From Bacillota bacterium (GTDB lineage: Bacteria; Bacillota; Clostridia; Tissierellales; Sedimentibacteraceae), in assembly GCA_023453025.1 (NCBI GenBank), contig JAEXUD010000013.1, forward strand, positions 62,001 through 126,000: a stretch of DNA of 64,000 bases, read 5' to 3'. How positions within the stretch are numbered: position 1 is the first letter of the stretch; each line of letters starts with the position of its first letter. This document shows positions 15,799 through 23,007 of this stretch, one piece after another. The notes beneath the pieces are model-generated. The model ran no database searches. It was not told the origin of the DNA and saw only the letters and a program-made list of their open reading frames with translations. The position numbers and the translations under genes were made by a program.

Positions 15799-17208
15799 TT
15801 AATTAAAATAATCAATTATACCGTTTGCGATTTTTTCTGCCATGGTATCCTGAAAGCTTCCGTTGTGGATATTCATTTCTTCAATGGGATTGGACATGAA
15901 TCCTATTTCAATAAGTGCAGCGGGAGTGTTTGTTTCTCTCAGCACCTCATAGTTGCGGTCCAGAATTCCATCTCTGTATACTCCGTTTACTGTTATAGCG
16001 TTTAAATAAATTGATTCTGCTAAATTATAGCCATGCTTTAAATCTTTGTATTTTATGGTGTTGTAATAGGTTGACAAACCGAAGTAGTCACTGTTGTTCA
16101 AGGAATTGTGGTGAATTGAGAGCAGTATGTCAACACCAAGCTTGTCAGCCATTTGTCCTCGTTCTTTATTGGTTATGTAGTAATCTCCGGTTCTTGTCAT
16201 ATACACCTTTGCTCCCATGGATTCCAATATATCTTTTAATTTGTTTACAACCTCAAGATTCACATATTTTTCGTACTTGCCTGAGGAGCTTATGGCTCCG
16301 GGGTCTTTGCCGCCGTGACCCGGATCAAGAAGTATTGCTTTACCTGACAAAGGACGGGTTTCTGTTAAATAATCTCCTGAACACCAGCCTACGAGACCAC
16401 CTTCAGTTATAATTTTGTCCCATCCGTTTTCTACGCTTATTACCGTAACAACTGAACCCTTTTTAAGCACGTGAACCTTTGAATGCTTTATTGAAGGACC
16501 TGCTCTTAAGTTTAAATCATCTGTTGTTTTTTTATAGCCCAGACTTCCCTCGGAATAATAATTTTTATTATGTGTGGTAAGCCATCCTGCAATGTAGCCG
16601 GTTTGACCGTCAGGAAGCTTTATCATGAACCAGCCGTTATTTTCGCTTATAACCTTATAGGAATCATATCTGTTACCTACTGCAATTACATTGCTGTTCA
16701 GGGACGCATTGTCCCTGATATTTATTTTGTCGTAAAGAAGAAAAATTTCTTGCGAATCTTCATATTCAATGTCTGTAAGCCAGCTTGCCACATAACATTC
16801 CTCGTTGTTATATTCTATTATATGCCAGCTGTGGTATGTATCTATGTATTTTGCTTTTTCTCCTGGTTTTAACTGCCCAACTGTACTTGAAAGCGTTGTC
16901 GGAGAGTTGCGGATGTTAATTTTGTACTCTGAATTATTTGCTGCATATTTTTCTGCAGGAACAGTTATAAAATATTTTTCTATCCAGCCTGATGTTCCTT
17001 CGGATGTTTGGACATTGTACCAGTTGCTATGTTCTTCAATAATTTTCAGTTTAGTGTTTAAGCTTAATATGTCAGTCACTTTTGAAGCATAGTCAGCACT
17101 TTTATACAATGCAATATCTGATATATTTGTATATCCGATTGTCTCCGCATATGCAGCAGCACTGTACAGGGTTAATATGACAACTATAAAAAACAATAAC
17201 TTTTTCAT
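15799..17208 (-). CDS. N-acetylmuramoyl-L-alanine amidase with SH3 repeats
   Basis: A 469-residue secreted cell-wall hydrolase. A signal peptide (KKLLFFIVVILTLYSAAAYA) is followed by four bacterial SH3 repeats (about residues 25-280) that bind the wall. The amidase_3 domain contains the zinc ligands LLDPGHGGKDPG, the Glu of YVNLEVVNKL and SIHHNS, and the catalytic Glu of ALIEIGFMSNP. It cuts the amide between muramic acid and the peptide stem. It is monocistronic and divergent from cysS, with a candidate Spo0A box in its upstream region. Confidence 0.92.
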   Translation of the reverse strand: MKKLLFFIVVILTLYSAAAYAETIGYTNISDIALYKSADYASKVTDILSLNTKLKIIEEHSNWYNVQTSEGTSGWIEKYFITVPAEKYAANNSEYKINIRNSPTTLSSTVGQLKPGEKAKYIDTYHSWHIIEYNNEECYVASWLTDIEYEDSQEIFLLYDKINIRDNASLNSNVIAVGNRYDSYKVISENNGWFMIKLPDGQTGYIAGWLTTHNKNYYSEGSLGYKKTTDDLNLRAGPSIKHSKVHVLKKGSVVTVISVENGWDKIITEGGLVGWCSGDYLTETRPLSGKAILLDPGHGGKDPGAISSSGKYEKYVNLEVVNKLKDILESMGAKVYMTRTGDYYITNKERGQMADKLGVDILLSIHHNSLNNSDYFGLSTYYNTIKYKDLKHGYNLAESIYLNAITVNGVYRDGILDRNYEVLRETNTPAALIEIGFMSNPIEEMNIHNGSFQDTMAEKIANGIIDYFN

Positions 17209-17239
17209 GCTACCCCCTTCATTTAATATTTACACTACA

Positions 17240-17267
17240 ATTTTAACATTTTTCGACAAAATTTCAA
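17240..17267 (-). promoter_or_regulatory. Candidate promoter with Spo0A box for the amidase gene
   Basis: Read on the minus strand: TTGAAA (17267-17262), a 16-nt spacer containing TGTCGAA (17258-17252), the exact core of the Spo0A box, then TAAAAT (17245-17240). A Spo0A box inside the spacer would fit sporulation-linked control, but a 7-bp match can occur by chance. Confidence 0.4.
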
Positions 17268-17310
17268 TTACAGTCTTGTTACATTGGAGGAAACAATTAG
17301 AAAAAATTGC

Positions 17311-17339
17311 TTGATACAATCATTAGCGTATTATATAAT
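17311..17339 (+). promoter_or_regulatory. Sigma-A promoter of the cysS operon
   Basis: TTGATA (17311-17316), a 17-nt spacer and TATAAT (17334-17339) lie about 30 nt before the cysS start. No room is left for a T-box leader. Confidence 0.7.
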
Positions 17340-17369
17340 TATTTTAAAGTAAAAAGAGGAGATATTCTT

Positions 17370-18788
17370 ATGAAGCTTTACAATACATTATCAAGATCAA
17401 TTGAAAATTTTGAGCCTATAGATAAAAATTTAGTAAAAATGTACACATGCGGACCAACTGTATATAATTATGCACATCTGGGAAATTTAAGGATGTACAT
17501 ACACGAGGATATTCTTGAAAAAACTTTAAGATACCTGGGATACCCTGTCAAAAGGGTAATGAATGTAACAGACGTCGGTCACCTTGAATCAGATGCTGAC
17601 GACGGAGAGGACAAAATGCTCAAAGGAGCAAAAAGAGAAAACAAAACAGTATGGGAAATTGCACAGCATTATACCGATGCGTTCTTCAGAGACATAGAAA
17701 AATTAAATATTAAAAAAGCTGATGTTGTGGCAAAAGCAACAGACTATATAAATGAATACATAGAGTTCATAAAAGGTCTTGAGCAAAAAGGCTGCACATA
17801 CATTGCTAATGGCAATGTGTACTTTGATATTACAAAAGTTGAGGATTACACAAAGCTTTCAGGAATGGATCTGGAGCAGCTCAGAACAGCATCTCGTGAA
17901 GAAGTATCTGTTGATGTTCACAAAAAAAATCCACAGGACTTCGTTTTGTGGTTCACAAAATCAAAATTTGAAAACCAGGCAATGAAATGGGATTCGCCAT
18001 GGGGAGTAGGCTATCCCGGATGGCACATAGAGTGCTCTGTTATAAGCCTAAAAAATCTTGGTGAGCAGATGGATATTCACTGCGGCGGTGTTGATCATAT
18101 TCCTGTCCACCACACCAATGAAATTGCCCAGACAGAAAGCTACACAGGCAAGCAGTGGGTCAAGTACTGGTGGCACGGTGAATTTTTGATTGACCAGGAT
18201 GGCAAGATGAGCAAATCAAGCGGCGAGTTTTTAACACTGTCATTAGTTGAGAAAAAAGGCTTTAATCCATTATCATACAGATATTTCGTATTAAATTCAC
18301 ATTACAGAAAGCAGCTTTCATTTTCCTTTGATTCTCTTGCTTCTGCCGAAAATGCCTACATGAAGCTTAAAAGCAGAATAAAAAACATTAAGGATAATGC
18401 AGACAAATCCCAAAGCACAGATGAATTGAGTGAAGCAGCAGCTAAATATAAAGAAGAATTTAAAAACTGCCTTGAAGATGATTTAAATACTGCCAATGCG
18501 ATTACTGTTTTGTTTAACATGATTAAGGCAGATAATTTAAATAATAATGAAAAAATTAATTTAATAAATGATTTTGAACGAGTTCTTTCATTAGATTTGT
18601 TAAAGGAAGAAGAAACTTCAGTCCATGATGAAATGGCTCAATATATAGAGGAAATGATCCAAAAAAGACAGGATGCAAAGAAAAATAAAAACTATCAGTT
18701 GGCTGATGCTATCAGAGCAGAGCTCTTAGAAAAAGGTATAGCATTAGAGGATACAAGACAGGGTGTAAATTGGAAAAAAATAAATTAA
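17370..18788 (+). CDS. cysS: Cysteinyl-tRNA synthetase
   Basis: A 472-residue class I synthetase charging tRNA-Cys. It has the zinc/HIGH region MYTCGPTVYNYAHLGNLR, the KMSKS motif (DGKMSKSSG) and HHTNEIAQTE between them; the additional zinc ligands lie in WHIECS and the HH pair. ATG 17370 follows AAGAGGAG; a longer in-frame start at 17307 overlaps the promoter and is rejected. It heads the cluster cysS-mrnC-rlmB-yacP-sigH and overlaps mrnC by 19 nt. Confidence 0.95.
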   Translation: MKLYNTLSRSIENFEPIDKNLVKMYTCGPTVYNYAHLGNLRMYIHEDILEKTLRYLGYPVKRVMNVTDVGHLESDADDGEDKMLKGAKRENKTVWEIAQHYTDAFFRDIEKLNIKKADVVAKATDYINEYIEFIKGLEQKGCTYIANGNVYFDITKVEDYTKLSGMDLEQLRTASREEVSVDVHKKNPQDFVLWFTKSKFENQAMKWDSPWGVGYPGWHIECSVISLKNLGEQMDIHCGGVDHIPVHHTNEIAQTESYTGKQWVKYWWHGEFLIDQDGKMSKSSGEFLTLSLVEKKGFNPLSYRYFVLNSHYRKQLSFSFDSLASAENAYMKLKSRIKNIKDNADKSQSTDELSEAAAKYKEEFKNCLEDDLNTANAITVLFNMIKADNLNNNEKINLINDFERVLSLDLLKEEETSVHDEMAQYIEEMIQKRQDAKKNKNYQLADAIRAELLEKGIALEDTRQGVNWKKIN

Positions 18789-19243
18789 ATAACGACAATG
18801 AATTAATAAGGTTAGCAAGCGACAAAATATTAGACGATAAAAAAAATAAAACGATGTATTCACCTGCACAACTAGCTTATGCAGGTGATGCTGTTTATGA
18901 ACTTTTAGTGCGCAGCTATATAATTAATAACAATGATACAAATGTAAATAAAATGCACAAATTGGCTGTAAAATTTGTGAAAGCAAATGTGCAAGCCTTT
19001 TTAGTCAGTAAGCTGGATAATCAGCTTACTGATGAAGAAAAAAGAATAGTCAAAAGAGGCAGGAATGCCAAGGTAACATCTTCTCCCAAAAATGCGGAGC
19101 TGATGGATTACAGATATGCAACAGGCTTTGAAGCTTTGTTCGGATACCTGTATTTGAATAATGAACTTGACAGACTGATTGAACTATTTGATAAGGTCAT
19201 TGAAATACTGAATGAAAAGGATGAAAAAAATGAGGATAATTGA
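18770..19243 (+). CDS. mrnC: Mini-ribonuclease 3
   Basis: A 157-residue RNase III-like catalytic domain lacking the dsRNA-binding domain. The family signature is LAYAGDAVYELLVRSYI, and KRGRNAK and FEALFGYLYL follow at the usual spacings. It matures 23S rRNA ends in Firmicutes. The only plausible start is TTG 18770, inside the 3' end of cysS; the next ATG (codon 29) would cut close to the catalytic motif. It overlaps rlmB by 14 nt. Confidence 0.9.
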   Translation: MEKNKLNNDNELIRLASDKILDDKKNKTMYSPAQLAYAGDAVYELLVRSYIINNNDTNVNKMHKLAVKFVKANVQAFLVSKLDNQLTDEEKRIVKRGRNAKVTSSPKNAELMDYRYATGFEALFGYLYLNNELDRLIELFDKVIEILNEKDEKNEDN

Positions 19244-19958
19244 AGGCAGAAATCCTGTTATTGAAGCATTAAAAAACGATACGGATATTGATACTGTTTT
19301 AATCAGTAAGGAAGCAGCCCAAGGTTCATTAAATAAAATAACAGAGCTTGCAAAGGCAAAAAACATCATTGTTAAAAATGTTGATAAAGCAGCTCTGGAC
19401 AGATTAAGTGAAAATAAAAGACATCAGGGAGTCATTGCACAGGCTTTGGAATATGAATATAAAGATATTGAGGATATACTGAATTATGCAAAGCAAAGGA
19501 ACGAAAAACCTTTTATAATTATACTTGACGAAATAACAGACGTACACAATCTTGGAGCTATTATACGTTCAGCAGAATGCCTGGGAGCGCATGGGGTTAT
19601 CATTCCTAAAAGAAGAGCAGCACAGGTTAACGGAGTTGCAGCAAAATCATCAGCAGGTGCCATTGAGTATCTGCCTGTTGCAAGAGTTACAAATATAAGT
19701 CAATGTATTGAACAGCTTAAGGAAAAAGGCTTATGGATTTACGGCGCCGACATGGACGGCAAAAATGTCTATGAGGAAAATTTTGATACACCGGTCGCCC
19801 TGGTTATAGGCAGCGAAGGCTCCGGAATAGGCAGGCTGGTCAGGGAAAAATGTGACAATCTTGTTAAAATACCTATGAAAGGCAATATTAATTCATTGAA
19901 TGCTTCCTGTGCTGCTTCAATTATAATATATGAAGTAATAAAGCAAAGAGGCATCTGA
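19230..19958 (+). CDS. rlmB: 23S rRNA (guanosine-2'-O-)-methyltransferase RlmB (TrmH family)
   Basis: About 242 residues of the SPOUT/TrmH class. There is an N-terminal substrate-binding domain (IIEGRNPVIEAL), then the knot motifs HNLGAIIRSAECLGAHGVIIP, ALVIGSEGSGIGRLV and SLNASCAASIIIYE. It 2'-O-methylates a guanosine of 23S rRNA. Three ATGs (19212, 19221, 19230) are in frame; AAAGGA at 19217-19222 favours 19230. It sits in the standard translation cluster. Confidence 0.92.
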   Translation: MRIIEGRNPVIEALKNDTDIDTVLISKEAAQGSLNKITELAKAKNIIVKNVDKAALDRLSENKRHQGVIAQALEYEYKDIEDILNYAKQRNEKPFIIILDEITDVHNLGAIIRSAECLGAHGVIIPKRRAAQVNGVAAKSSAGAIEYLPVARVTNISQCIEQLKEKGLWIYGADMDGKNVYEENFDTPVALVIGSEGSGIGRLVREKCDNLVKIPMKGNINSLNASCAASIIIYEVIKQRGI

Positions 19959-19959
19959 G

Positions 19960-20478
19960 ATGTCAAGAACTAAAAAGGAGTATCTCTTCATAGATGGCTA
20001 CAATATAATAAATCAATGGAGCTATTACAGAGATATGTCAAGAAATATAGCTAATTCAAGAACCAAGCTTATTGAGCTTTTAATAGAATATCAAGCATAT
20101 AGCGGCATAAGGGTTATAGTTGTGTTTGATGCGCATCTGGTAAAGGGCAGTGTCGAAAAAAAGGAAACTGTTGCAGGGGTTGAAATTGTTTATACAAAGG
20201 AACATGAAACAGCTGACAGCTATATTGAAAAACAGTTGGACAAGATTGGAAGGTACGAGAGTGTTCAAGTAGCAACCTCGGATTCAGCTATACAGCAAAT
20301 AGTAATCTCCAGAGGAGGAACACGTATATCTGCTCATGAAATGATTTTGTTACTTGAGAACACTAAAAAGGATATCAGGACAAAAACCGACAAACCTCGA
20401 CAAAAAGGAACAAATATAGACCAAATCATCGATGAGGAAACTTTAAAAAAACTTGAAAAATTCAGAAGAAATATTTAG
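19960..20478 (+). CDS. YacP/Rae1-like NYN-domain RNase
   Basis: A 172-residue NYN/PIN-like protein with conserved acidic residues in LFIDGYNIINQW, VVFDAHLV, ETADSYIEKQL and VATSDSAIQQI. The Bacillus relative Rae1 (YacP) is a ribosome-associated endoribonuclease. The start overlaps the rlmB stop region (2-nt gap), showing translational coupling. It lies immediately before sigH, as in many Firmicutes. Confidence 0.88.
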   Translation: MSRTKKEYLFIDGYNIINQWSYYRDMSRNIANSRTKLIELLIEYQAYSGIRVIVVFDAHLVKGSVEKKETVAGVEIVYTKEHETADSYIEKQLDKIGRYESVQVATSDSAIQQIVISRGGTRISAHEMILLLENTKKDIRTKTDKPRQKGTNIDQIIDEETLKKLEKFRRNI

Positions 20479-20482
20479 CGTA

Positions 20483-20511
20483 TTGACATTTATTGTAAAT
20501 ATTAATATAAT
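20483..20511 (+). promoter_or_regulatory. Sigma-A promoter of sigH
   Basis: A consensus TTGACA (20483-20488), a 17-nt spacer and a consensus TATAAT (20506-20511) begin only 5 nt after the yacP stop, giving sigH its own transcription. Confidence 0.85.
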
Positions 20512-20581
20512 TTTCACAAGATTCGTTAAAATTCTATTAATTATCTATTAAAATTATATTAATATCCAGCTGGAGATGCCA

Positions 20582-21232
20582 ATGATAAGATCGATAAGTA
20601 TTTATAATAATTTAAATTATTATAAAGAGGAATATAACAAGCTTACTGATGAAGAGCTCATCAGCAAAATAAAAGACGGTAATGAGCAAGCTGAAAGATG
20701 TTTATATAAAAGATATTCGTTTATAATAAAAAGAATAACAAGTTCTTTTTTTATTATTGGTGGAAGCATCGACGATCTGTTTCAGGAAGCCATGATTGGG
20801 TTGATTAAAGCTGTAAATGGATACGATGAAAACTATGGAAGCAGATTCAGAAGCTATGCGGAGGTTTGCATCAGACGACAGGTAATATCTGCCGTAAGAA
20901 GAACAAAGCCCTACGATTCTTATAATAAATGCATGTCTTTTTATGATTATACCAATGGAAATGAAGAAATGGCAATCATGGAGGAATTTGCGGACTTAGA
21001 ACGCCTGAATCCTGAAAATATGGTAATTTATGAAGAAGAAAAAAATAACTATTATATAAAAACGTCAGAATTTTTAAGTAAATTTGAAAGAGCTGTATTG
21101 GCAGAGTATGGCAAGGGCAAATCCTATGAAGAAATATCTGTTGCACTTAATAAAAACACTAAATCAATAGATAATGCTTTACAAAGGGTTAAAAAGAAGA
21201 TATGCTTCAATAAGGAAAAACTGATGAAATGA
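20582..21232 (+). CDS. sigH: RNA polymerase sigma-H factor
   Basis: About 216 residues. Region 2 (DGNEQAERCLYKRYSFIIKRI ... DDLFQEAMIGLIKAVNGYD ... RFRSYAEVCIRRQVISAVRR) and a C-terminal HTH (SYEEISVALNKNTKSIDNALQRVKKK) match sigma-H/SigH. It drives entry into sporulation and stationary-phase genes. CTGGAG six bases upstream supports ATG 20582 over ATG 20576. A consensus promoter precedes it and a terminator follows. Confidence 0.93.
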   Translation: MIRSISIYNNLNYYKEEYNKLTDEELISKIKDGNEQAERCLYKRYSFIIKRITSSFFIIGGSIDDLFQEAMIGLIKAVNGYDENYGSRFRSYAEVCIRRQVISAVRRTKPYDSYNKCMSFYDYTNGNEEMAIMEEFADLERLNPENMVIYEEEKNNYYIKTSEFLSKFERAVLAEYGKGKSYEEISVALNKNTKSIDNALQRVKKKICFNKEKLMK

Positions 21233-21236
21233 CTGA

Positions 21237-21274
21237 ATGGCTAAATATTTATTTAGCCATTTAATTATTTTTTT
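21237..21274 (+). terminator. Terminator after sigH
   Basis: Stem ATGGCTAAAT (21237-21246) and ATTTAGCCAT (21251-21260) with a 4-nt loop is followed by TTAATTATTTTTTT. Confidence 0.85.
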
Positions 21275-21275
21275 G

Positions 21276-21349
21276 TTACTATTCGCAGTGAGTCAAGGCG
21301 AAAAATAAGAAAAATACCCGATCACGGTTTCGGGCACGAATAATTCTAA
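21276..21349. repeat. Repeat family 1, copy 2
   Basis: It begins TTACTATTCGCAGT, contains the 24-nt core at 21297-21320, and runs on through TCACGGTTTCGGGCACGAAT to ATTCTAA. The right inverted arm seen in copy 1 is missing, and the right part instead matches copy 3 (36035-36062). It lies between the sigH terminator and the tRNA-Thr promoter. Confidence 0.65.
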
Positions 21350-21371
21350 TGAATTAAGGTGAATTTTTCTA

Positions 21372-21400
21372 TTGATTTATTTTGTAATTGTTGGTATAAT
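21372..21400 (+). promoter_or_regulatory. Promoter of the tRNA-Thr-tuf transcription unit
   Basis: TTGATT (21372-21377), a 17-nt spacer and TATAAT (21395-21400) place a start near 21407, 27 nt before the tRNA. Confidence 0.75.
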
Positions 21401-21433
21401 GAACATTGACAAATTTAGACCAATCGACATAAT

Positions 21434-21509
21434 GCTTGCGTAGCTCAGGCGGTAGAGCACTTCATTGGTAATGAAGAGGTCGGCAGTTCGAGTCTGCTCG
21501 TAAGCTCCA
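21434..21509 (+). tRNA. tRNA-Thr (anticodon GGU)
   Basis: A 76-nt cloverleaf. Acceptor GCTTGCG pairs with CGTAAGC (one G-T); the anticodon arm is CTTCA-TTGGTAA-TGAAG with anticodon GGT, reading ACC/ACU; the T arm contains GTTCGAGTC and CCA is encoded at 21507-21509. No terminator separates it from tuf 37 nt downstream, so the two are probably co-transcribed. Confidence 0.96.
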
Positions 21510-21545
21510 AATAATATTAAATAAAATCCCAGGAGGAATCTTATT

Positions 21546-22739
21546 ATGGCAAAACAAAAATTCGAAAGAACTAAGCCGCATGTTAATATAGGAACAATTG
21601 GCCACGTTGACCATGGCAAGACTACTTTAACAGCAGCAATTACAAAGACGTTGCATGAAAGATACGGCACAGGAGAAGCTGTATCCTTTGAAAACATCGA
21701 CAAAGCTCCGGAAGAAAGAGAAAGAGGAATCACAATTTCAACAGCACACGTTGAATACGAAACTCCAAACAGACACTATGCACACGTTGACTGCCCGGGC
21801 CATGCTGACTATGTAAAGAACATGATTACAGGTGCTGCACAGATGGACGGAGGTATCATAGTTGTATCAGCAGCTGATGGTCCGATGCCTCAGACAAGAG
21901 AGCACATCCTTCTTTCAAGACAGGTTGGTGTTCCTAAATTAGTTGTTTTCTTAAACAAGGAAGACATGGTAGATGACCCTGAATTAATCGAATTGGTTGA
22001 AATGGAAGTCAGAGAGCTTTTATCAGAATATGAATTTGACGGAGACAACACTCCAATAATTAAAGGTTCGGCACTAAAAGCACTTGAAGATCCGTCAGGC
22101 GAATGGGGAGATAAAATCCTTGAATTAATGGCAGCAGTAGACGAATGGATACCAACACCGGAGAGAGATATTGACAAACCATTCTTGATGCCGGTAGAAG
22201 ATGTATTTTCAATTACAGGCAGAGGAACAGTTGCTACAGGAAGAGTTGAAAGAGGAGTATTGAAGGTTCAGGATAAGATCCAAATCGTAGGATTAGCAGA
22301 TGAACCTACAGAAACAACATGTACAGGTGTTGAAATGTTCAAGAAATTACTTGACCAGGCACAAGCGGGAGACAATATCGGAGCGTTGTTAAGAGGTGTT
22401 CAGAGAAATGAAATCCAAAGAGGTCAGGTATTGGCTAAACCGGGTTCAATCACACCACACACAGAATTCAATGCAGAAGTATATGTGTTGACAAAAGAAG
22501 AAGGTGGAAGACATACTCCATTCTTTAACGGATACAGACCACAGTTTTATTTCAGAACAACAGACATCACAGGACAAATCGACCTTGAAGCAGGCGTAGA
22601 AATGTGTATGCCTGGAGATAACGCAAGATTCATAGTAAAATTAATCCATCCGATAGCTATTGAAGAAGGATTAAGATTTGCTATCAGAGAAGGCGGAAGA
22701 ACAGTTGGTTCAGGAGTTGTTACTTCTATAATTAAATAA
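21546..22739 (+). CDS. tuf: Elongation factor Tu (copy 1)
   Basis: A 397-residue translational GTPase delivering aminoacyl-tRNA. The P-loop GHVDHGKTT, effector/switch I region RGITISTAHVEYE, DCPGHADYVKNM and NKEDMVD are all present. It follows tRNA-Thr with no terminator between. The second copy at 39798 differs at only about five residues. RBS AGGAGG lies at 21531-21536. Confidence 0.98.
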   Translation: MAKQKFERTKPHVNIGTIGHVDHGKTTLTAAITKTLHERYGTGEAVSFENIDKAPEERERGITISTAHVEYETPNRHYAHVDCPGHADYVKNMITGAAQMDGGIIVVSAADGPMPQTREHILLSRQVGVPKLVVFLNKEDMVDDPELIELVEMEVRELLSEYEFDGDNTPIIKGSALKALEDPSGEWGDKILELMAAVDEWIPTPERDIDKPFLMPVEDVFSITGRGTVATGRVERGVLKVQDKIQIVGLADEPTETTCTGVEMFKKLLDQAQAGDNIGALLRGVQRNEIQRGQVLAKPGSITPHTEFNAEVYVLTKEEGGRHTPFFNGYRPQFYFRTTDITGQIDLEAGVEMCMPGDNARFIVKLIHPIAIEEGLRFAIREGGRTVGSGVVTSIIK

Positions 22740-22756
22740 AAACCTGCAAAAAACTA

Positions 22757-22785
22757 TTGACAAACACAAATTAATCATTTAATAT
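22757..22785 (+). promoter_or_regulatory. Candidate promoter pointing into the tuf terminator and amt leader
   Basis: TTGACA (22757-22762), a 17-nt spacer and TAATAT (22780-22785) would start RNA near 22792, just before the terminator hairpin at 22801. It could give amt a leader that begins with a terminator, or be chance. Confidence 0.4.
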
Positions 22786-22800
22786 ATTAAAAACAGCAAA

Positions 22801-22837
22801 GGCGCTGTAGGTAAAAACCTACAGCGCCTGTTTTTTT
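22801..22837 (+). terminator. Strong terminator after tuf copy 1
   Basis: A 12-bp perfect stem, GGCGCTGTAGGT (22801-22812) and ACCTACAGCGCC (22817-22828), with an AAAA loop is followed by TGTTTTTTT. Confidence 0.9.
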
Positions 22838-22874
22838 AGCTAAAAATCCGGAGAGGGATATTAGTTACACAATG

Positions 22875-22913
22875 GCGTGTATATACAAATAAAAAGTATA
22901 TACACGCTTTTAT
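22875..22913 (+). terminator. Second terminator-like hairpin in the amt leader
   Basis: Perfect 12-bp stem GCGTGTATATAC (22875-22886) and GTATATACACGC (22896-22907), then TTTTATTG. It lies 95 nt before the amt start codon and could be an attenuator or simply a back-up terminator. Confidence 0.5.
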
Positions 22914-22932
22914 TGTCTTATGCAGCAGAGTA

Positions 22933-22982
22933 CCAATTTGTGCGATCGTTAGGGAGCAAACAAATTGGTGATGAAGCCTGCG
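22933..22982 (+). repeat. Repeat family 2 hairpin, copy C (half-length)
   Basis: Stem CCAATTTGT (22933-22941) and ACAAATTGG (22960-22968) enclose GCGATCGTTAGGGAGCAA and are followed by TGATGAAGCCTGCG. Loop and tail are shared with hairpins at 27851-27898 and 47032-47080, while the stem sequence differs but still pairs. Confidence 0.65.
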
Positions 22983-23007
22983 AATTATATTATAAGGAGG
23001 AATTATT

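Noticed and set aside
17281..17369. T-box riboswitch before cysS
   Set aside because: The promoter at 17311-17339 leaves only ~25 nt of leader, too short for a T-box, and no T-box bulge sequence was seen.
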